Notes under the pieces: model-generated
Databases searched by the model: none
Told to the model about the DNA's origin: nothing
The model's input: only the letters and a program-made list of their open reading frames with translations
Made by a program: the position numbers and the translations under genes
Part shown: piece after piece, positions 10,113-20,097 of the stretch
Layout of the letters: every line of letters starts with the position of its first letter
Numbering within the stretch: the stretch's first letter is position 1
Assembly: GCF_031143425.1 (NCBI RefSeq)
Contig: NC_090439.1
Location: 352,898,027 to 352,962,026 of the forward strand
Length of the DNA stretch: 64,000 bases
From: Pleurodeles waltl
Lineage: Eukaryota > Chordata > Amphibia > Caudata > Salamandridae
Direction: 5' to 3'

Positions 10113-12485
10113 TCATTGTTTTAGTAAATTTATATGGTAAATTTGTGTTTTCCTCGGGCAGGCATTCATCTCTAATAGATAGGTAACAGGAGAGACTGCT
10201 CTGATAACCTTATAGGGTCCTGGCCATTTAGCAATCAGTTTATGATCTGATGTAGGCCGCATGATGAGGACCTGGTCATTTAGGAGAAAAGAGCGTATTC
10301 TGCTTCCCCTGTCATAGTATGATTTTTGTTGTGCTTGAGCCGTGACTAAATGACTATGGACGTCTTCCCAGAGGGTCTGTAACAGACTTTTGAGTTGGTG
10401 GATATAGTCAATCAGGGGTCTCCCTTCTTCCTGCTCTTCCTCCCACGTTTCGGCGGCCATATCTAGGAGACAACGAGGTTGTCTCCCGAAAACTAATTCA
10501 AAGGGACTATGTCCCGTAGAAGACTGTTCGTGGGTTCGTATGGCATACAGGACCAGGGGAAGCTTCTGATCCCAGTTGCGACCGGATTCATCTACAGTTT
10601 TCCGCAGCAGTGTCTTTATAGTGCGATTATATCGTTCTACCAACCCGTCTGTCTGGGGATGATAGACCGAGGTCCTTAGTTGGGTGATCCCTAGTATCTG
10701 ACATATTTGTTTCATGAGTTTTGACATAAAGGGTGTACCTTGATCTGTTAGTATTTCCTGGGGAAAACCTATTCGGGAAAACACTGTTATCATGGCTTGT
10801 GCTACTGTTTTGGTTGTCATGCTGGAGAGGGGTATGGCTTCGGGGTATCTAGTCGCATAGTCGACTATGACTAAAATGTAAGTGTGTCCTTTAGAAGACG
10901 GAAGTAGGGGCCCGACTAGGTCCATCCCCACCCGTTTAAAGGGGGTATCAATGATGGGTAAAGGGTATAGCGGTGCTTTCCTGGGCATTCCTGGTTCGGT
11001 TAATTGGCATCTAGGACATTGGGAACAGTATCTGCGTATCTGAGCATACACTCCGGGCCAATAAAATTTACGCATAAGATATTCTTCTGTTTTTTCCCGG
11101 CCATAGTGACCTCCCCCGGGTTGGTTATGGGCTAAAAACAGTACTTGGGCCCGAAATGGTTCAGGGACTACTAGTTGTTGCTTGGTTTCTCCCGTAACAG
11201 TCATAGTTATTCGGTATAGGAGGTTTTTCTTGACAAGAAAATAAGGACCCACCTCATTGGTGATCTCCGTTTTGGCCGAGCTCCAGGCGTGGGACAGGGT
11301 AGGGTCTTCTCTCTGGCTGTTTCGAAAAGAGATGGGGCCGCTGTTGATTTCTGCTACTATCTTAGGATCTTCCGTAATCTTTCGGGCTTCCTGATATCGT
11401 TTTTTCTCACGTCTTTTCTCATTGCGCGTGAGTTTCTTCCGGCTGGGAGTCTCTTCAATTGTAGTATTGGAAAAAGGGGCTTCGGTCCACCATTCGGGAT
11501 TTATGACAGGCCCGCGGATGTGGTCTAACAAATCATAGAATCGAGTATAATCAGTTCCTATAATGCAGTCCTCGATTAGTCGATCCATAACCCCTAGTGG
11601 AATCATATCCTGAAAGGGGCCCCATTCAATTTTAACAACTGCAAGGGGGTAGCTTCCTTTGTCCCCATGTATACAGCAGATGGAGACCCACTGATCAGTA
11701 TTTGAAGTATCAAGAGGGACTAGATCTTTCCGAACTACCGATTTGCTGCATCCTGAATCTATTAATGCAGAAAGGACCCGTCCATTTATGGTGACAGCGT
11801 ATTTAAATTTCTCATTCCCTTTCCCTGTACAGAGAACTCTACGCTGAGTGACCCCAATCTCCATAGGTTCCGGTACTTCGACTTTCTTAGGACATAATCT
11901 TGCAATATGGCCCCACTCCCCGCAATGGAAACATTGTGGGGACTGCATAGGGTGATGTTCTAGGGGTTTAGGAAACCGGGTTTCTTCTGTGAAATGCCTG
12001 GGACCTGGCTTTGATGTAGGGGTGGGTGGTTTTGGGAATGGTCTCGGAGATAAGGGTTTAATTTCTGCGGAGCGATGGTAAGCACAAGCCAAATCAATAG
12101 CAACTTCAGTGTCCACCTTTGGATGTTGTCGGATCCAGTTTTTGGTACTAGGAGGCAAAGAATCTAAATACTGTTCTAAAATAATTGTCTTAATGACATC
12201 CTCCCGGGTTGTCCCTATGGGTCCCAACCATTTTAGAGCCAAGTCCTTTACCCGAAAGTAAAAGGAGCGAGGGTCTTCGTTTGTACTCCACTTTATTTTC
12301 CTAAATTTTAACCGATAATACTCCGTATCGTGTCCTACTCGCGCCAAGATACTTTTTTTTATGTCTTTGTAAGGGGTCGTACCATCAGGATTGGCGGATT
12401 GGTATGCTGTTTGTAGGAATCCAGTAAGCAGGGGTGCCACATACTGACCCCAGCGGTCCTCTGGCCATTGAGCAGACGAGGCCAC
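10113..12485 (-). CDS. gag-pol: Gag (SCAN-like capsid, zinc knuckle) - protease - integrase polyprotein
   Basis: An open frame of 790 codons on the minus strand. Residues about 37-143 match the SCAN fold pattern, with basic/aromatic helices followed by LEQYLDSLPPSTKNWIRQH (compare the LEQFL-LP-W signature of zinc-finger SCAN domains). Residues 185-198 are a CCHC zinc knuckle. ALIDSGCS at about 240-247 is the retroviral aspartic protease site. Integrase follows: HHCC (H452, H459, C489, C492) and DD35E residues D521, D580 and E616, with a basic C-terminal domain and no chromodomain recognised. The annotated start is only the first Met of the open frame; the true start is probably at 12784 in another frame. 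A TGA (10113-10115) separates this frame from the in-frame RT. The domains are undamaged, so this is the best preserved gene in the window. Confidence 0.92.
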   Translation of the reverse strand: MASSAQWPEDRWGQYVAPLLTGFLQTAYQSANPDGTTPYKDIKKSILARVGHDTEYYRLKFRKIKWSTNEDPRSFYFRVKDLALKWLGPIGTTREDVIKTIILEQYLDSLPPSTKNWIRQHPKVDTEVAIDLACAYHRSAEIKPLSPRPFPKPPTPTSKPGPRHFTEETRFPKPLEHHPMQSPQCFHCGEWGHIARLCPKKVEVPEPMEIGVTQRRVLCTGKGNEKFKYAVTINGRVLSALIDSGCSKSVVRKDLVPLDTSNTDQWVSICCIHGDKGSYPLAVVKIEWGPFQDMIPLGVMDRLIEDCIIGTDYTRFYDLLDHIRGPVINPEWWTEAPFSNTTIEETPSRKKLTRNEKRREKKRYQEARKITEDPKIVAEINSGPISFRNSQREDPTLSHAWSSAKTEITNEVGPYFLVKKNLLYRITMTVTGETKQQLVVPEPFRAQVLFLAHNQPGGGHYGREKTEEYLMRKFYWPGVYAQIRRYCSQCPRCQLTEPGMPRKAPLYPLPIIDTPFKRVGMDLVGPLLPSSKGHTYILVIVDYATRYPEAIPLSSMTTKTVAQAMITVFSRIGFPQEILTDQGTPFMSKLMKQICQILGITQLRTSVYHPQTDGLVERYNRTIKTLLRKTVDESGRNWDQKLPLVLYAIRTHEQSSTGHSPFELVFGRQPRCLLDMAAETWEEEQEEGRPLIDYIHQLKSLLQTLWEDVHSHLVTAQAQQKSYYDRGSRIRSFLLNDQVLIMRPTSDHKLIAKWPGPYKVIRAVSPVTYLLEMNACPRKTQIYHINLLKQ

Positions 12486-12529
12486 CCTCTCGAAGTTAGT
12501 AAAAAACGAATCCGGGTCCTCCCCTCTTG

Positions 12530-12784
12530 GTATTTTTGTAGGGCCGAACTAGGAACGTTTGGATGCACTTTACTGGCCGCTATTGTATCGGTTAACTTTT
12601 GTAATGCGGTTTCATGCACTAGTTGGTTGCTGGCTAAAATTGTAGCCTGACTCTTTAAGGCCGATTGTAAGGCCTCCCGGTCTTCCTTGGCCTCTCTTTG
12701 GTGTGCTTCCCACACCAACTGCAAATGTCTTTGTCCTTCTGCGAGTTGCTTAATCATATCCTCAAGGGATGGGGATTCACTCAT
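12530..12784 (-). pseudogene. gag: Gag N-terminal segment of Gmr1-type element, shifted frame
   Basis: The ATG at 12784 follows the primer-binding site by about 35 bp and opens a glutamine/glutamate-rich, coiled-coil-prone segment (LAEGQRHLQLVWEAHQ stretch). Homology leaves this frame at a run of Gs (plus-strand cctcccc, about 12523-12530) and continues in the frame of the 790-codon polyprotein. A 1-base indel in a homopolymer is the simplest cause. The frames overlap, so a programmed shift cannot be excluded but is less likely. Confidence 0.75.
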
Positions 12785-12819
12785 GCTGTCTCTCGCTCGT
12801 AAGCCCACCAGGGGATTCT

Positions 12820-12838
12820 GATCCCACTTCTGGCACCA
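12820..12838 (-). other. Primer-binding site of gypsy element
   Basis: On the minus strand TGGTGCCAGAAGTGGGATC starts one base after the 5' LTR end. It resembles the ERV primer-binding site at 5924. It fixes the orientation. Confidence 0.75.
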
Positions 12839-12839
12839 C

Positions 12840-13693
12840 TGTGGTGGGCTGATACGCGAGCGGAGCAAGCAGAGTCAGAGAGGTCGTGTATAGGTTTTAT
12901 GCTTTAAGTTTTTATTCTCTGTTTCTATTCACAGGATATTCCCTTGTTCAGAGTATATAGGTTCGGTAAGTCTCTGGTTCTGTAGCTTTCCTTAATTTGT
13001 TTCTTTCTTCCTTAGGATTCCTCTCCCTCTGGTCTGTCCCGGCGGTGGAAGATGTGGACGTCTCCCTCAGATTCCGGGCATGAAGGAAAAAAAAGAAACG
13101 GGTAAGTCCCTCTGTGGGATCGGGGTTTGTTTATTGTGTTTAAAGAGGGAAGGGCAGCAATCAGGGCGGGTCCGTGAGGGGGTGTTGGACGTGGGTTTTG
13201 GGGTTCCAGTGCCGTGCAGTGTCGGTTCCTTTTCTTCCCCTTCCCTTGTATCTCAATAACCCTCCCCGGCCTTCCTCCCGCCTCCCTGGTGCCCTTTCCC
13301 AGTGATCGTGCTTCCCCGTAACCCTCCTGCCCCTAAGAGGGACTGTACCTTTATAAGCCACGACCCTCCAGGGTCGTGGCGGGGTTCTCGCATCCTCGGC
13401 ATCTCTCCCTTCGCGATCTCCGGCGTCTCTTCTCTTCTTCCGAAGTTGGGCTCCTGCGTCTCTGGCGTTGCTGTTGATATGGCTGCTCCCGCGGTCGGCG
13501 TTCTCTCCGTCTCGTTCCTCTCCGTAGGATCGTTGTCCTTCCTCTTTTCACCGTCCCGAACCCGGAAGTCGCTGCAGCTGTTACGGCGCGGCGTCCCCTC
13601 GTTGCCAGGGGAACGCAACGCCGTCTCGGGAAAGCCTGCCGAAGAATGGCGGATCCTGGGCAATGAAGACGCGGTCTCCGTGACCCGTCTACA
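12840..13693 (-). repeat. 5' LTR of nested gypsy element
   Basis: 854 bp, identical in extent to 7702-8555, with TG...CA ends. Differences from the partner are almost all transitions, several at CpG or former CpG positions (for example within 13340-13420), as expected from methylated-cytosine decay. Confidence 0.92.
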
Positions 13694-13698
13694 ACCGC
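13694..13698. repeat. Target-site duplication, right copy
   Basis: accgc, identical to 7697-7701. Confidence 0.9.
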
Positions 13699-14425
13699 AG
13701 ATTAAATGGTCAAAACGCGAACGGTGGTCATCAAGGAAGAAGCTGAAGCTGCTTTAGCAAACAGGGCTCATGCAACATCCGGACATTTAGGAGAGAATAG
13801 CACTTATGCATGGGTACAGCAATGACAAATTCCAGTTACTAAAGAACAAGTGCAACAAGTAGTAAATGAGGGCCCCATATGCAACCAGATTAGACAAATG
13901 CCCCTGCAAAAGAAGCCTAGCGGCCATATCAGAAGAGGAACTGCAGCTACTACGGTGTGGCAATCGGACTATATCGGGCCGCTACCAAATGAAGGAGGAA
14001 AAAACTACATATTGACCGTTGTGGACACCTACTCTGGCCTTATGTTGGGTATGCCCTGTAAGTCTGCAGACCAAAAGTCCACTTTGTGAGGGCTAAACTA
14101 CCTGATAAAACATTATGGGGCACCTAATGAGATCCAAACAGATAGGGACACACACTTTTCAGGGAAAACAGTGCCAGGCTGGGTGCAAGAACAGGGAATT
14201 CGGTTGATTTTGCACCTTAGTTATTATCCACAAGCTGTAGGCATGATTGAGAGATATAACGGATTGTTAAAAGAACAGCTGAAAAAGTTATCAGCACATG
14301 AGAGACTCGCACAATTGATTTGTGAACAAGCGTACACCCCACACATTGAAGAAAGATTTCCCCCCCCGATAATACCCAGAGAGGTGAGGGAGGATTTGGA
14401 AGCACAGGAAGAAAAGTATGGGTGA
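13699..14425 (+). pseudogene. pol: ERV integrase, with in-frame stops
   Basis: Resumes the ERV pol interrupted at 7701. An HHCC zinc-binding region begins near 13769 (histidines in HATSGHLG visible; a stop at 13826-13828 and one cysteine of the pair not conserved). The catalytic core shows aspartates at 13967-13969 (WQSDYIGPLP) and 14141-14143 (QTDRDTHFSG) and a glutamate at 14249-14251, with D-to-E spacing of 35 residues. A TGA at 14087-14089 interrupts the same frame. The core most resembles class III (ERV-L-like) integrases. It would have inserted proviral DNA; this copy is inactive. Confidence 0.85.
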
Positions 14426-14539
14426 ACTATCCAGGGGAAAAAAAAAAAAAGCCAGAGGCAGGAGAGATATTGAGTCAAGGGGTGGGGAGTACGTATATTG
14501 TACTTTTAAAGAACTCTAATGTACCTGTATTTGTACTTG

Positions 14540-16408
14540 CAGTGAGACTTACCCCACGGTCGTAAATGATGACATCTGCATCGATGACGTGGTTCATGAT
14601 TATAACCGGAAAAAGTGTATGGGTCCGACCGAATATAATCCTTCATGTCACTTGTGCACCTCAAGCCGCTAACGTAACTGATGACCAGGGAAATGTTTCA
14701 CTTTGCAACGTGGAGGTACCTGGAGGCAAGTGGATGGCAGCCAAAGCTGTGACCTGGAAGGTAACTGGACAGCAAATCCGACATGCCAACGGACTGAAAA
14801 AGGTGTAGGGGACGCTAGCAACAGTACAGACTTTGAGTTATATGCTAAACATGATATGTAAATATTGTGATTCCAGGACACATGTTGGTTGTTACAATGA
14901 ACAATAGAACTAAAGGAGTTCGATACTCCAAGCCACCAGCATTCATGTTTTATGTAACCGAAAGACGCATGGTTAACAACTTAAGCAACGTTTCTATAAT
15001 GCGATATAGAATAGGATGTGAGCAAGCTCTGCATGCAAGCATAATTAATCGTATTGTGTTACAGATAAATATTGCCAAGGGGAATGTCTCAAAGTATGAT
15101 CCATTATGTGCACCATGGACACCATAGTTATGGCCCTTGCCAAAGTTACGCAATAGAAGAGATCTAGGGTCCTTGATAGCTGGGGCCACCGGAATTGGGG
15201 TATGGGCCCTGAATTCTTTTGATGTTGAAGCCATTAGGAATAAGTTATCTTCTACAGGATATAGTACAGGAGAGGCCATAAAAGTAATTTCTCAATGGGG
15301 GCCCACACACTCACAAGAAGTATGGAAAGTCCTGCGTGGGTTGTATCGCGATTGGCAATGGCATAATTTCACTTATGAACAATTCGAAGAACAAAAAAGC
15401 TTTTAAAACACCAAGCAGTGTCCAAGGGCATCCAGTGCATACTATGGCAAAGCATTGTTAATCTACAGTATGGAGACTTTAACACAGAATGGGGACAGCC
15501 TCAGGGTGAATATTGGAGACAACAATTGCATTTGCCTGAAGAAATATGGGTAAAGCCCATACAGTTTCACGGTGAGGAAGAAATGTGTTATGCTCTTTTT
15601 GATATAGTAAGAAGTGATCTTCCTCCTGACATGTGGTGCCCCTTTATATTGCTCCCCATAGTGATAAGTAAAAGAATGGTGGATACCTCACACTGACAAA
15701 AAGTAGATTGATTAAACAAATCACACTGTAGATCCCACTAGATGTGCAGATTGGTCTAAGGGGTGGGTATGTACCCACATTAGACGGGTGCTAGATCCAT
15801 GTCTTCACACAATACCGGGAGAATGTGAATGGTTACCTTATCCTATTAAATAGCACAGACATATCAGATAGGGACAGGGAGTATATGTTATGTCATTAAT
15901 CATCCCTTACTTATTAACGGATTTATACAAACCACCGGAGACCAATTAATGTGTATGCGCAATATTACCAGCATTATTGACATAAGCACTCACATCTTGT
16001 ACCGACCGACTAAATTCACCATAACAACATTACAGACGCAAATGCGTGCGCAGTTAGAGTGGAAGATCTCGCTTGTTGTTAAGCTACCAAGATTAGAGGC
16101 AATCAGGCACTACGCACAAGTTACCTTTGCTAAATTTGATATGGCAGCTAAATACACCAAGGATACAGCCATACTGATGACCAAAAACGCTAAACAGCTT
16201 ATGCACACTGCTTCATGCATCCAGCAAATAACTGAGCATCATTGATATGACATCTTTGTAGGCTGGGCACTAGGAGCTATGAAGATGCTAAATATAGTGT
16301 TACAACAGCTAATTTGGTTATTGATTATATGTGTTACGCTAATGACTGTACTATGTAGACTATATGTATGCACAAAACAGCTTTATACTAAAGATGCAGG
16401 CGCTTAGA
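14540..16408 (+). pseudogene. env: ERV envelope-like gene, multiply broken
   Basis: Located between integrase and the 3' LTR. A pyrimidine-rich stretch ending in cag near 14542 could be the env splice acceptor. Open segments at 14566-14808, 14867-15127, 15137-15406, 15418-15696 and 15949-16245 are in changing frames with stops between them. The first two contain several N-x-S/T sequons. The third starts with a basic cleavage-like tetrad (codons 15149-15160) followed by a Gly/Ala/Ile-rich hydrophobic stretch, as in a fusion-peptide region. A strongly hydrophobic helix (about 16294-16360) followed by a short tail ending at 16408 fits the membrane anchor. Assigned by position and architecture. 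It is non-functional because of stops and shifts. Confidence 0.65.
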
Positions 16409-16492
16409 ACAACGCTGACCAGTATTAGTAGCAACCTAGCTAGCGGAATGTCAAAGTAAATGATATCCGTTTCAGCATGCTTCACGCTCATC

Positions 16493-16503
16493 TAAGGGGT
16501 GGA
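16493..16503 (+). other. Polypurine tract of ERV
   Basis: taaggggtgga lies just before the TG of the 3' LTR at 16505. Position and purine content fit the plus-strand primer. Confidence 0.65.
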
Positions 16504-16504
16504 G

Positions 16505-17655
16505 TGATCAGTATAGGGAAAGGTGCGGAAGACATTGTGACGCGAAGGGTTAATTAGCTTGAGCAGTGTAGATGAGTGTGATGCCTGCAGAACCCCCCCC
16601 CCCAGACAACGTGGAAAAGTTCATGATATTATTTTCAAGCTTGTTTGTGTAGAAGACTCCGTCTCAACCTTGAGACGAGAGTACAGGGAGAAGATGGAAT
16701 GAAAACAAAGGCTGGAGAAGGGCAGAGCAGCCAAGTACTGATAACATAGCTAGAAAATGCCAGAAAGAGATAGAATCCAAGCTTCAAGTTATTTAAGTAC
16801 TGAAGTGTGGGTGAGGGATCTGAAGCTCGCAGATGGAGCTGTGAAAGCTGCCATGGCCCAGCGCTGCCTCCCTGTTTTGCTGACCGTGATGCTTGAGGGG
16901 GAGAGAGGTCCAAGAAGGCGGTAGAGGGCTTCCCAGCATTTCGTGGACTAAGTTAAGTTCCACACAGGGATGAAAGGCCTTTGTTTCTCTGCTCTATTAT
17001 TATGACTGATAATTTATCCACTGTGTTTATAACCTGAAGTATTCAGCTTGTTTATACTTTGCTTTCTAAACCTCATAGTGTGAGCCTGCCGCAGTAACTG
17101 AAACATGCATTTTGGTGTGCAGTAAATCAAAGCTTATCTGAAGTATTCAGCTCGTTTATATTTTGGTTCCTGAACATCGTAGTGTGAGCCTGCCGCAGTA
17201 ATTGAAACATGCATTTTGGTGTGCAGTAAATCAAAGCTTATCTGAAGTATTCAACTCATTTATATTTTGCTTCCTGAACATCGTAGTGTGATGCATTTTG
17301 GTAATCAGTTATTCCAAGCTTATATCTGTCAATGAACTCTTTGCTCAGATGCATAAATAGATGCTCTTTGTAGTGTACTTATATATATATATAGATGCTT
17401 TTTCATTGCTATTCTTATTCTGTCAATGAACTCTTTGCTCATATGTATACATAGATGCTCTTTTTAGTGTACTTATATATGAATAGATGCTTTTCATTGC
17501 TATTCTTATTCCACTATTGTTAATGTGCTAAATGCCTACATTTACCTGAAATTCTAGTAAAGCTAAATTGTATTCATAATTGGCGTGTGGTCCTTCATTG
17601 AGCATCCTTATTGACTTATACCGAACAGGTGTCAACCAGTCACCTGGATAAGACA
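16505..17655 (+). repeat. ERV 3' LTR, complete
   Basis: 1,151 bp from TGATCAGT to ATAAGACA. Contains tandem repeats at 17033-17335 and a second set at about 17326-17510. The 3' 285 bp match the truncated 5' LTR. A target duplication cannot be tested because the 5' end of the provirus is lost. Confidence 0.8.
17033..17335 (+). repeat. Tandem repeats in ERV LTR U3, unit about 108 bp
   Basis: Units begin ctgaagtattcag (near 17035, 17140, 17241) and share gtagtgtgagcctgccgcag. The third unit is shortened. A second tandem unit of about 93 bp (tctgtcaatgaactctttgc, from about 17327 and 17419) follows. Such duplications often hold enhancer sites, but none is identified here. Confidence 0.85.
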
Positions 17656-17996
17656 ATGTCTGTTGGCGCATGGCAGCAAAAAGTTCACCAGTGATGGAGG
17701 AGAGAAGTAATGTGCCATATATTTGTACATAAGGTGTCTTGTTTCTTCTCTTTTTGGTGCAAGGCAATGCAGCAAGTTGTGTGAAATATTTGTAAATCTG
17801 GGCCATGGTGGTTTTGTATCCAAATTCTTTGGAAACTATGCAGTGAAATGCACCACTTGGCACAACTGTGTTAGAACAATTCCTGTGGTAAAAATCCTGG
17901 AAGCCACATTGGCTTGCTTTCTCTTTGCCATTGGTGACATTCTCCTTAATATGGAATATTTTATTTTTTAATACATTTATGGCAAACTCATCACAG
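17656..17996. other. Unassigned; possible TIR-element remnant
   Basis: Flank of the ERV 3' LTR. The minus strand has gggcccagatttacaa-like words seen in salamander MITEs (from memory). The open frame here (17863-17528) runs into the ERV LTR and is not a gene. Confidence 0.35.
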
Positions 17997-17999
17997 TAT

Positions 18000-19103
18000 G
18001 GTGCTCATTATGACCCTGGCAATCTTTTGCCCGGCAGGGTAAATGTGGCGATCCCACCACCAACGGTTGGCAGTGAGGACCGCCACATTATGAGTTTGGC
18101 GGTTAGGCCGCTGCCAACCCGCAACATCTCCACCCACACTGCCATGGCGGTATGAAATGCCGGGCCGGAGATGTTCATCTCCGACCCGGCGGTCCACAGA
18201 GGACCGCAGGCGGTGTTAGGAGCCGGCCCACCACCATGGTTTCCGCAGCGGTAGCACCGTCACTAAAACCATGGCAGGAGGGCTACCGGTGACAGGGAAG
18301 TCTTTCCCTGTCACCGGTAGATGTCTCCCCTGACCAGCAAGCACCTGACCTCCCACCCCGGACAGTCACAGCGCACCACCGACAGTCACAGCACCCCCAC
18401 GTCCCTCCCCGCAAACATGCACACATACACCCACTCACCTACACTTCCAGACACACATCCACTCACTCTCATCCATTCACGCATTCACTCACATGCATCC
18501 ATCCACATATTCACTTACACATACTCGCACAAATTCAGGCATGCATACTCACAAACATCCAAACACGCATCCTCACACGCATACACACTGACATGCAGAC
18601 ACACACTCACTTCAACAACATACATGCATTCACTTGCACGCATACACCACAACACACACACAGTCGCATTCACACATGCACACACACGCACACACATGCA
18701 TACACACAGGCAGACATCACACACTTAGACACGCACACACAACATTCCCCACCCTACCAGCCCCCTCACCTGTTGGACGCCTGACTTACTTTGACTGGCG
18801 AGGAGGTCGTCCGGCAGGGATCGAGAAGGGGCGCTGCTACCACCGGCAACGCCCCGCCATCAGGACACCGCCATGACGTATTAATGGTCTTAATACGGCT
18901 AGCGGCGTCCTTCTGGCAGGGCGGTGCAGGTGGTAGCAACGCCAGTGCGCCACCTCCCGCTAGCATGGCTACTGCCGGATATTCGCTCAAAGTGTGGCGG
19001 AAATCCAGCAGTACCCATTATTTGGCGGGCGGAAGACCACCAGCACTGGTCGTCTTCTGGCACCCGTGGCTTTGACGAGACTGCCAAAGTCATAATGAGG
19101 GCC
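18000..19103. mobile_element. TIR DNA element with CA-rich core and hairpins
   Basis: Ends GGTGCTCATTATGACCCTG and, reverse-complemented, GGCCCTCATTATGACTTTG. The element is flanked by tat on both sides (17997-17999, 19104-19106), a 3-bp duplication. Inside: ggcggt-rich subterminal zones, a perfect 16-bp hairpin at 18283-18320, a CA tract at 18417-18760 and an imperfect hairpin at about 18853-18930. No transposase. Same family as 29076-30014 and 1-1756. A 3-bp target duplication suggests PIF/Harbinger, but the duplication is not the usual TWA, so the class is uncertain. Confidence 0.8.
18283..18320. repeat. Perfect hairpin, 16-bp arms, 6-nt loop
   Basis: Arm ctaccggtgacaggga, loop agtctt, arm tccctgtcaccggtag. 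A hairpin of the same geometry but different sequence sits at the equivalent place (29333-29370) in the related element. Confidence 0.95.
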
Positions 19104-19106
19104 TAT

Positions 19107-20097
19107 ATCTGGTAATGAAAAGGATGTACACCTCTGCTGATTCAATTGCTTCTTCACTACCCACACCATGCATCTTGTCACTTGTAGATGTAGAAGTGTG
19201 TACGGCCTGCTTTCCTGAAGTTGCCAATTAACTTTACAGGTTAGTAATGAGTCAGCAAATTTTGCCCCGGCTTCCTGTTGTTATGATAACACAAATCACA
19301 CCAGCATGTTTTGAAATGAGTTATGGCCCGGTTATCTTTTCTAAAAGCATGAATATTCTTATGGTTTTACTTGTCATTTTAGTTATCTACTTCTCTGGCA
19401 TTGCAAACTCTCTATGGAGCACCCCAAAAGAAACCAGGTCTAAAAGACTTCCTTAAGTTCTGCAAAATTTTCTCAGGAAGTGTAGCTTAAATCTAGTTTC
19501 TAGTGTATTTCCCCGTTCTGCTCCTTCTCCTTTCGACCTTCCTTTTTTTTACCCCTTCTCTTTTCGATTTCCTTACATCCTGTAGCTTATTACTTGTCTT
19601 TCTATACCCTTAAACGACCATTCTCTTCCTGCTCTTTCCCCTTGTCCCACTCAACTATTCTGCTTGATTCACTCATTTCTCTCCTCTATTTCTCCTCCTT
19701 CTTCTTGTATCCTGATATTTGTGCCTTAGTCTGCTTATTCTTTGCAAATAACTTCCACAATTTTTTTAGAAAACGTATTTTGCTGTTTGCTGTAAATACT
19801 TACCTGTTTCTACAATGACGTATTGTGATGTGTCCTGACACCTAGATTGTGTAACAGGTGTGCTAAGAATGCCTATAAATAAATACAGTAAGGGCCAATA
19901 CTATCATGTCTATAAAAATCCTGGAGGTTAGGAGGAGGTTCAATTCATTCTATAAGAGCTATGGGGCACTAGTCTGAAAATTCATCGGTGTTAGGAGAGG
20001 CCTGTTCAGAAGTAGTGCTATGAATGCATGCTTTATGCCTCAAGGAACTATCCGGAAGTGAGAAAAATGTTAATTTCTTCCACTGCAGTACTAGTGA
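19107..20097. other. Unassigned interval
   Basis: Includes a pyrimidine-rich stretch (19500-19720, ctcctttcg/cttccttt words). No coding or repeat identity recognised. Confidence 0.4.

Larger units (their letters stand above)
7702..13693 (-). mobile_element. Near-complete Gmr1-type Ty3/gypsy retrotransposon with SCAN-like Gag
   Basis: A 5,992-bp element on the minus strand, nested in the ERV pol. It has two 854-bp LTRs, TG...CA termini, a 5-bp target duplication, a primer-binding site, Gag with SCAN-like capsid and zinc knuckle, aspartic protease, integrase, then reverse transcriptase and RNase H. Integrase lies upstream of RT, the order known for Gmr1-like elements of fish and other vertebrates and opposite to ordinary gypsy elements. 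Gag through RT lies in one frame except for a 1-base shift in gag near 12525; in-frame stops lie at 10113-10115 and 9843-9845, and further shifts near 9040 and 8690. By eye about 20 substitutions separate the LTRs (about 97.7% identity), so it is a young, recently inactivated copy. Confidence 0.93.
5636..17655 (+). mobile_element. Endogenous retrovirus (ERV-L/class III-like), interrupted by gypsy insertion
   Basis: Order on the plus strand: truncated 5' LTR (5636-5920), primer-binding site (5924-5941), gag-like region (5952-6986), RNase H (7160-7701), gypsy insertion (7702-13693), integrase (13699-14425), broken env (about 14540-16408), purine-rich tract (16493-16503), complete 3' LTR (16505-17655). 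Removing the gypsy insertion leaves a provirus of about 6 kb. Protease and reverse transcriptase are absent: only about 170 bp separate the gag-like frame from RNase H. The primer-binding site fits tRNA-Leu(UAA) with one mismatch, and the integrase core resembles class III elements; both are judgements from known families. Stops and frame changes occur in every gene, so the copy is dead. Confidence 0.8.

Noticed and set aside
17528..17863. 111-codon minus-strand frame next to the ERV
   Set aside because: It crosses the ERV LTR boundary, so it is a chance join of two unrelated sequences.
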